A DNA stretch of 64,000 bases, taken from Paracraurococcus sp042666655. GTDB taxonomy: Bacteria > Pseudomonadota > Alphaproteobacteria > Acetobacterales > Acetobacteraceae. Shown one piece after another: positions 25,216 to 33,800 of this stretch. Where the stretch lies: the NCBI RefSeq assembly GCF_042666655.1, contig NZ_JBHTDE010000003.1, positions 620,001 to 684,000 on the forward strand. The letters are read 5' to 3'. Under the pieces are notes generated by a model, which did no database searches, was not told the DNA's origin, and saw only the letters and a program-made list of their open reading frames with translations. Each line of letters starts with the position of its first letter. Position 1 is the first letter of the stretch. The position numbers and the translations under genes were made by a program.

Positions 25216-26025
25216 CTACCGTGGCGCGGCGAGGGCGGCGGCGAAGAAGGCCGCGATCTCGCGCCGCGCCAGCCGCGCCCGCAGCGCATCGAAGCGCAGC
25301 GGGTCGAAGCCGGCATCGCCCGTTGCCCAGGCGACCGCCGGCCAAAGGTCGAAGCCGTAGCCGAGCGAATCATAGCCGTGCAGCGTCACCGGGTCCCGCC
25401 CCGGCGCGCCGGACGGGAGATAGAGCCGGGCGCAGCCGCCGGGCATGTCCCCCGCCCCGCCGCCATGCGGGATGATCAGCAGCAGCGGCGCCCCGCTGGT
25501 CGGGGCGCCGGCCAGGCGGTCCCGCCGCAGCGCCGCGCTGGCGCAGGTCGGGTAGAGCGCGGCATGCGCGGCGAAGCGCGGCCCGGCCCGGTCCGCTTGG
25601 GCTGCCAGCAGCGCCGCTTCCCCACCCGTCCCGAAGCCCAGCACCCCGACCGGCCGGGGCTGCCCTTCGCCGGTCGAAAGCTGCCGCAGCAGCGCGAGCA
25701 GCCCCGGCAGCAGCGCCGGGGCCGCCTCCGCCGGGTCAGGGGGGCGTGGCCGCAGCCGGTCGCCGAGCTCGATCCCCTCGGCCGCGGGCAGGTCGATCGC
25801 CAGGACCGCGAGGCCCTGCGCCAGCAGCGCCTCGGCATGGAAGCCCACCCTGGCATCGCGGCCGAGATGGTCCGGCAGGATCACCACCACCGGCCTGCCC
25901 GCGGCCGCCCAGGCCGGCTGCAGCGGCACCGGCGGTGGCTGCTCGGGCAGCAGCGGCAGGTCGCCCGCCGCGGCCGGGAGGGCGAGGGCCAGGAGCGCGA
26001 CCAGGGCAAGCCGGGGCGGCGGCAC
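25216..26025 (-). CDS. Secreted dienelactone-hydrolase-like protein lacking the serine nucleophile
   Basis: The 269-residue protein starts at a GTG and has a Sec leader (LALVALLALALPAAAG). Its alpha/beta-hydrolase core contains RPVVVILPDHLGRDAR, LAVLAIDLP, the nucleophile elbow VGVLGFGTGGEAALLAA and LLLIIPHGGGAGD. The elbow reads G-F-G-T-G-G, so the usual Ser/Cys of GxSxG is missing. It may be a non-catalytic homologue or use another mechanism. A GGAGG site lies before the start. Confidence 0.6.
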   Translation of the reverse strand: MPPPRLALVALLALALPAAAGDLPLLPEQPPPVPLQPAWAAAGRPVVVILPDHLGRDARVGFHAEALLAQGLAVLAIDLPAAEGIELGDRLRPRPPDPAEAAPALLPGLLALLRQLSTGEGQPRPVGVLGFGTGGEAALLAAQADRAGPRFAAHAALYPTCASAALRRDRLAGAPTSGAPLLLIIPHGGGAGDMPGGCARLYLPSGAPGRDPVTLHGYDSLGYGFDLWPAVAWATGDAGFDPLRFDALRARLARREIAAFFAAALAAPR

Positions 26026-26158
26026 GCGGGGATGCCTCCATCGCGCGGGAGCGCGGCGGCGGCATCATGGATCGGGGCGTGGCCGCAGCGGGGTTACCAG
26101 TGGCGTAAGGCAACGGCATTCCGTGCAATGTGACCGGATCGGTTTCGTATTGCCGGCG

Positions 26159-27130
26159 TCAGGCCTCCGCCTTGATCCCCAGCCGGGCGATCAGCCCGCT
26201 CCAGCGCGCGGTCTCGGCCGCGACGAAGCGGGTCGCCTCGGCCGGGCCGCTCGCCACCACCTCGAAGCCGCCGGCGTCCAGCACCGCTCGGACCTGCGGC
26301 TCGGCCAGCGCCCTGGCCGCTTCCTCGGCCAGTCGGGCGATGCGATCGGCCGGCATCGAGGCCGGGGCGATCAGCGCGTTCCAGGCATAGCTGGCGGCAT
26401 CGGGGAAGCCGGCCTCGGCCAGGGTAGGGACCTCGGGCGCCTGCGGGATGCGGCGTTCCGCGGTGACCGCCAGCGCCCGCACCCGGGCTTCGCGCACCTG
26501 CGGCAGGATGGCGGCGGAGGCGACGATCATCGCTTCGATCCGCCCCGCCACCAGGTCCAGCGTGGCCTGCGGGAAGCCGCGATAGGGGACGTGCACCATG
26601 TCGAGCCCGGCCCGCGCCATCAGGTCCGCCATCGCCAAGTGCCCGCCCGAACCGGCGCCGACCGAGCCGAAGGACAGCTTCCCCGGATTGGCCCGGGCAT
26701 GCGCGACGAAGCCGGCCAGGTCGCGCGCCGGGACGTCCGGATGCACCACCAGGATCTGCGCCGCCCGCACCAGCAGGGAGGCGACGGCGATGTCCCGCGC
26801 CGGGTCGTAGGGCAGATCGGGGTACAGCGCCTTCGCCGTGCTGAGCGGCCCGTTGATGGTCAGGCCGACGACATGGCCGTCGGTCGCGGCGGCCACCAGC
26901 CCGGTGCCGATATTGCCGCCGGCGCCAGCCCGGTTCTCCACCACGCAGGGCTGGCCGAAGGCGCGGCTGAGATGCGCCGCCACCGCCCGGCCGGTGGTGT
27001 CCGGGGTGGAGCCGGGCGGGAAGGGCACGATGAAGCGCAGCGGCCGGTCCGGCCAGGCCGCCTGAGCCGAGGCCCGACCAGCGAGGAGCAAAGCGGGGGT
27101 GGCGAGCAGCGAGCGGCGGGCGATGGTCAT
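26159..27130 (-). CDS. Bug/TctC-family periplasmic solute-binding protein
   Basis: This is the fourth Bug protein in the window (323 residues). It has a leader ARRSLLATPALLLAGRASAQ, PLRFIVPFPPGSTPDTTGR, VVENRAGAGGNIG, FGSVGAGSGGHLAM and HVPYRGFPQATLDL. No membrane partner genes are nearby. It is less similar to the tandem pair at 3192-5155 than those are to each other. Confidence 0.88.
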   Translation of the reverse strand: MTIARRSLLATPALLLAGRASAQAAWPDRPLRFIVPFPPGSTPDTTGRAVAAHLSRAFGQPCVVENRAGAGGNIGTGLVAAATDGHVVGLTINGPLSTAKALYPDLPYDPARDIAVASLLVRAAQILVVHPDVPARDLAGFVAHARANPGKLSFGSVGAGSGGHLAMADLMARAGLDMVHVPYRGFPQATLDLVAGRIEAMIVASAAILPQVREARVRALAVTAERRIPQAPEVPTLAEAGFPDAASYAWNALIAPASMPADRIARLAEEAARALAEPQVRAVLDAGGFEVVASGPAEATRFVAAETARWSGLIARLGIKAEA

Positions 27131-27219
27131 GGCGGGCGTCCTGTGGCGGGCCCCGGCGGGCGGCGGCATTGCCCTGGCGTCATGGCCGGGCCGGGCGCCG
27201 GCGGCAAGCCGTCCCGCCG

Positions 27220-27717
27220 TCAGGGCTTCGCCGCGGGCGTCTCGACCGGGGCGCGGGGCGGCAGCGGCAGCGTCGCCGGGAAGGGTGGCTCGGCGCCCGC
27301 CCCGGCCGGCAGCAGCACCACCGTCACGCTGCGCTCCGCCGGCACCGCGCCGCGGGCGAAGGCCGAGCGGCGCGCCTCGGCGCGGATCCGGTCGCGCTCG
27401 ATGCCGAGCTTGGCCAGCGCCGCCGCCACCGCCCCGGCCCGCTTCGCCGCGAGCTGCAGGCCGGCCTGGGCGCCGCCCTCCTGCGGTCCGGCATGGCCGA
27501 GGACGCACAGGTTGCGCCCCGGCTCGCGCCTGGCCCGGTCCGCCGCGGCGGCCAGGTTGGTGCGGGCGGCCTCGCCCGGCGTCGCGGCGTCGCGGGCGAA
27601 GGGGATGGCGAAGGCGTCGTCCTCCAGCTGCTCGGCGCCGATGCAGGTGAAGGGGCGTGGCTGCGCCAGGGCGGCGTTCGGCAGGAACGCCGCCAGCAGG
27701 AGGAGTGCCGGGACCAT
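27220..27717 (-). CDS. OmpA-like domain protein (periplasmic, short)
   Basis: The 165-residue protein has a Sec leader (VPALLLLAAFLPNAALAQ) and a domain with OmpA-C-like features: FARDAATPGEAART, LCVLGHAGPQEGG (in place of the usual GHTD), LAAKRAGAVAAALAKLGI and an Arg-rich loop. OmpA-like domains bind peptidoglycan, but the classical GHTD...Nxxxs/SxxRA motif is only partly kept. The C terminus is Pro-rich. Its ATG overlaps the stop of the JmjC-type gene (TGATG). Confidence 0.55.
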   Translation of the reverse strand: MVPALLLLAAFLPNAALAQPRPFTCIGAEQLEDDAFAIPFARDAATPGEAARTNLAAAADRARREPGRNLCVLGHAGPQEGGAQAGLQLAAKRAGAVAAALAKLGIERDRIRAEARRSAFARGAVPAERSVTVVLLPAGAGAEPPFPATLPLPPRAPVETPAAKP

Positions 27718-28934
27718 CACGCCGCGGCCAGCAGGCCGGCCTCCCGCAGCCGGGCCAGGAGCGCCGGCGCGTCCACCGCCGGGTGGGCGGCGCGCAATTC
27801 GGGCTCCGCCACATCCGGGCGGGCCAGGATCCAGCTGGCCGCCTCGGCCTCCGGCGGCGCCAGGGGCAGCGTCCCGCCAGCGGTCTTCAGCACCCAGTCG
27901 GTGCCGCGCCGCACCGGCTTCGCGCCGGGCGAGAGCACCTTCCAGGCCGGCGCCTCGGCATCCCCGGCCGGCGATGCGGCACCCAGCCCGCGCGCCGCCA
28001 GGAGGTCGTGGCCACCCCGCGTGAAATGGTAGTCGGCGACGAAGCGTTCCAGCACCTCCATCACCTTGGGGTCGCGGCAGAGCTCGGCCAGCCGCTGGCC
28101 GAGCTGGCCGGCCCGGGTGGTAAGGGCGAATTTGGCCGCCGCCGAGCCGTCCTGCCGCGGCAGCGGCTTGCGGAATTCGGCGTCGTACAGCGCCCGTTCG
28201 TGCAGGATGTTCAGCAGGTCCATCCCCAGCGGCGCATGCAGGCCGAAGGCGACATGGACCGAGGCCGGGGCCTCCGCCAGCGCGTCGTGGTACCAGCCGC
28301 GCGGCAGGTACAGCAGGTCGCCGGGCAACAGCCGCACCTTCTCCCGCAGCCGGCCCTTGGCCTGTTCGTGCTGCGCCTGGCCGGGGGTGCGGAAGACCGG
28401 GTTGGCGATCGGCCAGTCGGCGCGGCCTTCCCAGACGTTCCAGGTCTTCTCGCCCTCGACCTGCACCGCCCAGACGTCGTGGGTGTCGTAATGCGCCGGG
28501 AAGGCCTTGTGGCTCTGCCAGGATATGTAGACGTTGCCCTGCGCCTTGCCGAGCCCGGCGCCCTCCAGCGCCTCGCTGACCGCGACCAGGCCGGGGGTCA
28601 GGCTGTCGACGTCGTTCAGTACCACGCTCGCGCCGCGCGCCACCCAGTCCCGCACGCGGGCAGCGACCGGCTGCAGCACCGCGGCATTGTCGCGGCTGGT
28701 GGCGCGGGTGCAGTACTGCTCGGGCGGCACCGGCGTGCCGTCCATCACCAGCTGCAGCGACTGGCCGGACCAGATATGCGTCATGTCCAGCAGCCGGTTG
28801 ATCTGCCGCCAGGACAGCACATGGGCGAATTTCGCCAGCCCCCCCCTGACATGCAGCGGCTTGCGGTCGTGGTACTCGGCGAAGAACCGCTCGGGAGTCA
28901 GCGGGGCCAGCAGTTCGGCGAAGGTCATGCTCAT
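27717..28934 (-). CDS. Cupin/JmjC-domain 2-oxoglutarate oxygenase (ribosomal-oxygenase-like)
   Basis: This 405-residue protein resembles the bacterial RoxA/YcfD group that hydroxylates ribosomal proteins. The Fe(II) ligands are visible as FPAHYDTHDVWAVQ (HxD) and the distal His in ASVHVAFGLHAPLG. LPGDLLYLPRGWYHDA lies between them. The N terminus (ERFFAEYHDRKPLHVRGG) is typical. A C-terminal winged-helix-like region follows. The ribosomal target is an inference from the family. It is co-transcribed with the OmpA-like gene. Confidence 0.8.
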   Translation of the reverse strand: MSMTFAELLAPLTPERFFAEYHDRKPLHVRGGLAKFAHVLSWRQINRLLDMTHIWSGQSLQLVMDGTPVPPEQYCTRATSRDNAAVLQPVAARVRDWVARGASVVLNDVDSLTPGLVAVSEALEGAGLGKAQGNVYISWQSHKAFPAHYDTHDVWAVQVEGEKTWNVWEGRADWPIANPVFRTPGQAQHEQAKGRLREKVRLLPGDLLYLPRGWYHDALAEAPASVHVAFGLHAPLGMDLLNILHERALYDAEFRKPLPRQDGSAAAKFALTTRAGQLGQRLAELCRDPKVMEVLERFVADYHFTRGGHDLLAARGLGAASPAGDAEAPAWKVLSPGAKPVRRGTDWVLKTAGGTLPLAPPEAEAASWILARPDVAEPELRAAHPAVDAPALLARLREAGLLAAA

Positions 28935-29082
28935 GGAAGGAAACCTAGCCGATCCGGTGGCCGCAGGTCATGCGCCCATGCGCTTCGGGCGGGCCGATCC
29001 CGTCGGACATCGCAGACCGATGCCCCGGCGCCACGCAGCGGAACGCCGCCCGGCATCCGCCGGACGGTTCTCACCGCGCCAA

Positions 29083-29106
29083 GCCGCCCGCCATGGGTCG
29101 GGCGGC
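29083..29106 (-). terminator. Hairpin downstream of the fasciclin gene
   Basis: A perfect 8-bp stem (GCCGCCCG / CGGGCGGC) with an 8-base loop lies just past the fasciclin stop at 29113. It lies in the 178-bp gap shared with the JmjC-type gene's upstream region. Confidence 0.5.
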
Positions 29107-29112
29107 CTGCGC

Positions 29113-29592
29113 TCAGCGCATGCCGATCGGGTGGTCGACCTTGTGGATGATCCCGTTGTCGGCGCGGATATTCATTTGTACGACCCTGCCATGGTTGTCG
29201 ATCGTGCCGGCGCCCATGCCGGTCGCCTCGACCTCGATGGTCGAGCCGGCGAGGGTCTTGGCGGTCGCCGTGGTGTGCTCGGTGCCGAAGATGGCGGTCC
29301 GCTCACCCGGCAGGACATGGCCGAGGACGAAGGCACGGAGACGCTCCTGGTTGCCATCGAGGCCGCGCATCTGCGACGGCCCGACCATGTCGAAGGCCCC
29401 GTTGGTCGGCGCCAGCACCGTGATCGTCTGCGGCCCGGCGAACTGGCTGGCGACGCCTGACTTGTCGACGAGGCCGATGAAGGTGGTGAGATTGGGGTCG
29501 GCCCGCATCGTCTCGAGCACGTCGGCCGCCTGCGCGACGCCGGCGAAGCCGAGACCCAGCATGCCCAGCATGAGCAGTTTGCATGACCGCAT
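29113..29592 (-). CDS. Fasciclin (FAS1) domain secreted protein
   Basis: The 159-residue exported protein has a Sec leader (LLMLGMLGLGFAGVAQA) and one FAS1 domain. The family boxes are TITVLAPTNGAFDM (H1-like), RLRAFVLGHVLPGE and the C-terminal NIRADNGIIHKVDHPI. FAS1 proteins mediate adhesion or matrix contacts, and single-domain secreted forms are common in alphaproteobacteria. Start: ATG at 29592 with GGAGG upstream. Confidence 0.92.
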   Translation of the reverse strand: MRSCKLLMLGMLGLGFAGVAQAADVLETMRADPNLTTFIGLVDKSGVASQFAGPQTITVLAPTNGAFDMVGPSQMRGLDGNQERLRAFVLGHVLPGERTAIFGTEHTTATAKTLAGSTIEVEATGMGAGTIDNHGRVVQMNIRADNGIIHKVDHPIGMR

Positions 29593-29719
29593 GATGTTTT
29601 CCTCCGCCCTTGGATGGCCGAGCCAGATCAGGGGGTCGGACGATGGCGGACTTTGGCAATCAATATCGGAAATCGGTCGAATGCCGTCGGTTCACACAGG
29701 CCACGGCGCCGGTGCTGCC

Positions 29720-30082
29720 TTAAGGGGGCGGTCCCTGGGTTTCGAACCGCGTCCATTTCCGCGCCGGCGGCTTCGGGAAGAGCTGTTCGAGCACCTCGAG
29801 CGCCGCGCTCACCAGGGCCTGCCGCTCGGCGGCACGCCCGTCGATGCGTTGCGGCGTGGCGGTCGCCACATCCCGTAGCAGGGACATCTCCCGCGTTCCG
29901 GGGCGGAGCCGCGCCGGGCTCATCGGCTGCTGGCCCGGCACCAGCAAGGCGGAGCGCGCCGCCTCCCGCGCCGCGGCCAAGGCGAGGCTGGGTGCGCGCT
30001 GGTCGAGCGCGACGCGCATCACCTCCATCCCGGCGGCGATCCGGTCCTCTAGGCTGTCCTGGTAGGCGACGCGGCGGTTCAT
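29720..30082 (-). CDS. Hypothetical protein
   Basis: This is a 120-residue, Ala/Arg-rich, probably all-helical protein with no leader or membrane segment (EDRIAAGMEVMRVALDQRAP, LALAAAREAARSALL). I do not recognise the family. GGAAGGAT sits upstream of the ATG. It is a single gene between the fasciclin gene and the non-coding stretch before NAD-GDH. Confidence 0.5.
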   Translation of the reverse strand: MNRRVAYQDSLEDRIAAGMEVMRVALDQRAPSLALAAAREAARSALLVPGQQPMSPARLRPGTREMSLLRDVATATPQRIDGRAAERQALVSAALEVLEQLFPKPPARKWTRFETQGPPP

Positions 30083-30858
30083 GCGATTCCATCCTTCCTG
30101 GAATGGTTGCGCTGTACCCGCCTGTCCGCCGGCCTGCCGTCCGCTTCCGTACCGAGTCCCGTGGCTGGCGGCAGGCCGCCGGCTCAGCCGAACAGCCGCG
30201 CATACTCGCGCCGCCTCCGCGCCTCCCTGCCGCCCGCGCCGGGTGCGTCAGCAAGCGATTGATCGGATATGGGTATGAGACGAGACAGGGTCGCTACGAA
30301 AACGTACGCCCGCACAGCGTTGTTGCACTGGAGACCCTTGGTGGGGCGGTATTCGCAGCGCGGTGCGCTGCCGCATCACCTCGCAGCCCACCCCGGCATT
30401 GGCTCCTCACCTGCAGGTTGTTTTGATGGCATAGGCGAGAAGATGTCGGCCGTTGCGGATCGGGGCCATTGCGGACGAGGCGCTGCTCGACTTCCCCCTG
30501 CAGGGCGGCGGCAGCGGGGTGGATAGGGCGCGGGCGCTGCACGGGCGCTGCACGGGCGCTGGGGCGTGCCCTCGATCTTCGCCGGCCGCCAGCGATAAGT
30601 GGCGCGGCAGACGCGCGACGTCTCCCACGGCCGCATCCAGGAGCCCTGTGCGGTCGAGACCACGCTGCGCAGCGTCGAGGCGGGGTGCGCGGTGATGGGC
30701 AGCACCCCGGCCGCCAGCCCGCCGCAGGGGTTCGACATCTTCACCACCGGCGGGCGATCCTGGCGGGCGCACGCCTGCAACGGTCGTGGTGCCGCCGGGT
30801 TGTCCCCGGGCCGCACCCTCCCGACCTAGGCAGGGCGACGCCTGAGGAGACGCCAGCC
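30083..30858. other. About 780 bp without a convincing gene
   Basis: Only short, mutually overlapping frames occur here and none has a good start signal or recognisable domain. A piece on the plus strand at 30599-30829 reads like a short decayed coding segment. A tandem direct repeat (GGGCGCTGCAC twice, then GGGCGCTG) lies near 30533-30562. The region probably includes gene remains and the promoter for NAD-GDH. Confidence 0.4.
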
Positions 30859-33800
30859 ATGCCGGACTCAACCACGCCGGACCGGACGCCGGTGGGCGAC
30901 ACCGTGCGCCGGGAACTGCTCCGCACCGCGGCGGAAGCGATGGCCCGGCTGGCGCCCGACCTGCCGCCGGCGGCGCTGCGCCTGCTGCACCGGCTGCATG
31001 AAGGGGTGCCGACCGCCGAGCTGGCCGGCATCCCGGCGGAGGCGGTGGCCGGCGCCGCGGCCAGCCTCTTCGCCCTGGCCGAGACGCGGCCGCCAGGCAC
31101 GGCCCGCGTCCGGGTGCTGCCGCCCGGCCCGGGCCCCGGCCAGGCCGGCGGGCCGCATGCGGTGGCCGAACTGGTCACCGACGACATGCCCTTCCTGGTG
31201 GACAGCGCGCTCGGCGCGCTCGCCCGGCAGGGGCGGGTGGTGAAGCGGCTGCTCCACCCGGTGGTGCCGGTGCGGCGCGATGCGGCAGGCCGGCTGCTGG
31301 CGCTGGACGAGGCCGGCGGCGATCCCGAAAGCCTGATGCGCATCACCCTCGGCGCCCAGCCGGCGGCGATGCTGCCGGGCCAGGCCGGCACCGCGCCGGA
31401 CGACTGGACCGGGCTGGAGGCGGCGCTGGCCAAGGCGCTGGCCGATGTCCGCCTGGCGGTCGGAGATTTCGACGCCATGGCGGCGGCGCTGCGCCAGGCC
31501 GGGGAGGAACTGGCGGCGGCGCCCCCGGGCAGCGAGCCCGGCGGCATCGCCTTCCTGCGCTGGATGGCCGAGGAGAATTTCGTCCTGCTCGGCCACCGCC
31601 GGCTGGCGCTGACGCCGGCGGGCGAGGTCTCGGTCGTCGCCAGCGAGAATCTCGGCCTGCTGCGCGATGCCTCTCTGCCGGTCTTCGACGTGCTGCGCGA
31701 CCCGGCCCAGCTGCCGACGGTGGTGCGGGCGGCGCTGGCCGAGCCGGTGCCGGTCAGCGTCGCCAAGGCCAACATGCGCAGCACGGTGCACCGGCCGCAG
31801 CATGCCGACGTGGTGGCGACCCGCATCTGGGGACCGGATGGGCGGGTCGTCGGCGGGCGGCTGTTCCTCGGCCTGTTTGCCGCCGCCGCCTACAACCGCA
31901 ACCCACGCAGCATCCCGATGCTGGCCGAGAAGGTCGGCCGCATCCTGACCGCGGCCGGGCTGGACCCGGAAGGGCATGACGGCCGCGCGCTGCGCAACAT
32001 CCTCGACACCTGGCCGCGCGACGAGCTGTTCCAGGCGCCGGAGGCGGCGATCCTCGAGGCCGCGCGGCGGGCGCTGGACCTGCAGATCCGCCCGCGGCCG
32101 GCGCTCGTCCTGCGGCCCGATCCTTTCGGGCGCTTCGTATCCGCCATCGTCTGGCTGCCGCGCGACACCTTCGACACGCGGCTGCGCGAGCGGGTGGGGG
32201 CCATGCTGGCGCGGGCCTTCGCCGGGCGGCTGAGCGCCTTCACCATCGCCATGGGCGACTCACCCCTGGCCCGGATCCACTACATCATCGGCACCGAGCC
32301 GGGCGGGGTGCCCCAGGTGGATGGTGCGGCGCTGGAGGCGGCGATCGCCCAGGCCGCCCGCAGCTTTCCCGACCGGCTGGCCGAGGCGCTGGCGGCCGAG
32401 CGCGGCGAGGGTGGTGCGGCGACTGCGCTCGCCCGCTGGCGCGACGCCTTCCCCGCCGCCTACCGGGAGAGTGCGACGGGCGCCCAGGGCGTCGCCGACC
32501 TGGCCCTGGCGGAACGCGCCCTGGCGGATGGCAAGCCCGCCGCCGCGCTCGACCGGCCGCCGGGCGCCGCCGGCCTGGTGCTGCGGCTGGCGAGCCCCGG
32601 CGGGCCGCTGCCGCTCGCCGATGCGCTGCCGCTGTTCGAAAGCCTCGACCTTCGGGCGATCGAGGAGGTGCCGCACCGGCTGGTGGCGGCCGATGGCGCC
32701 ACGGTGGTGCTGCACGTCTTCACCCTGGCCCCGGCCGCCCCCGTCGAGCCGGCGCGCTTCCCGATGCTGCTGGCCGCGCTCGGCGCGCTGCTGGACGGGC
32801 AGGCGGAGGCGGACGGCTTCAACCGGCTGGTGCTGCGGGCCGGGCTGGACTGGCGTGAATGCTGGTTGCTGCGGGCGATGTACCGGTGGCTGAAGCAGGT
32901 CGGCTTCGGCTTCTCCCAGCCGGCGGTGGAGGCGGCGCTGGCCGCCCAGCCGCGCGCGGCGCGGCTGCTGCTCGACCTGTTCCATGCCCGCTTCGACCCC
33001 GGCGCCACGGCCGACGACACGGCGCTGGTGGCGGATTGGGCGGCGCTGCTGGACGCGGTGCAGAACCCCGACGAGGACCGCATCCTGTCGCGCCTGCGCA
33101 CGCTGCTGGATGCCGTGCTGCGAACCAACTACCACCAGGACAAGCCCTGGCTGTCGCTGAAGATCGACAGCGCCGCGGCCGGCGAGATGCCGAGCCCGCG
33201 GCCCTGGCGGGAGATCTTCGTCCATTCGCCGCGCATGGAGGGCACCCATCTGCGCGCCGGCCCGGTGGCGCGCGGCGGCATCCGCTGGTCCGACCGGCGG
33301 GAGGACTACCGCACCGAGATCCTCGGCCTGATGAAGGCGCAGCGGGTCAAGAATGTCGTCATCGTGCCGACCGGCGCGAAGGGCGGCTTCATCCTCAAGC
33401 GCATCCCGGAGGGGCGGGAGGCCTTCATGGCCGAGGGCATCGAATGCTACCGCACCCTGGTGCGCGGCATGCTCGACATCACCGACAACCTGGTGGACGG
33501 CGAACTGGTGCCGCCGCCGCAGGTGGTGCGGCGCGATGCCGACGACCCCTACCTGGTCGTCGCCGCCGACAAGGGGACGGCCACCTTCTCCGACATCGCC
33601 AACGGGCTCGCCGCCGAGTACGGCTTCTGGCTGGACGATGCCTTCGCCAGCGGCGGGTCGGCCGGCTACGACCACAAGGGCATGGGCATCACCGCGCGCG
33701 GCGCCTGGGTGATGATCGCCCGCCACTTCGCCGAGATGGGCCACGACATCTTCGCGCAGGACTTCACCTGCGCCGGGGTCGGCGACATGTCGGGCGACGT

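Noticed and set aside
23577..25373. A 598-codon leftward frame ending in TatA
   Set aside because: Most of it is antisense to terC. TatA is the last 86 codons, with its own ATG at 23837.
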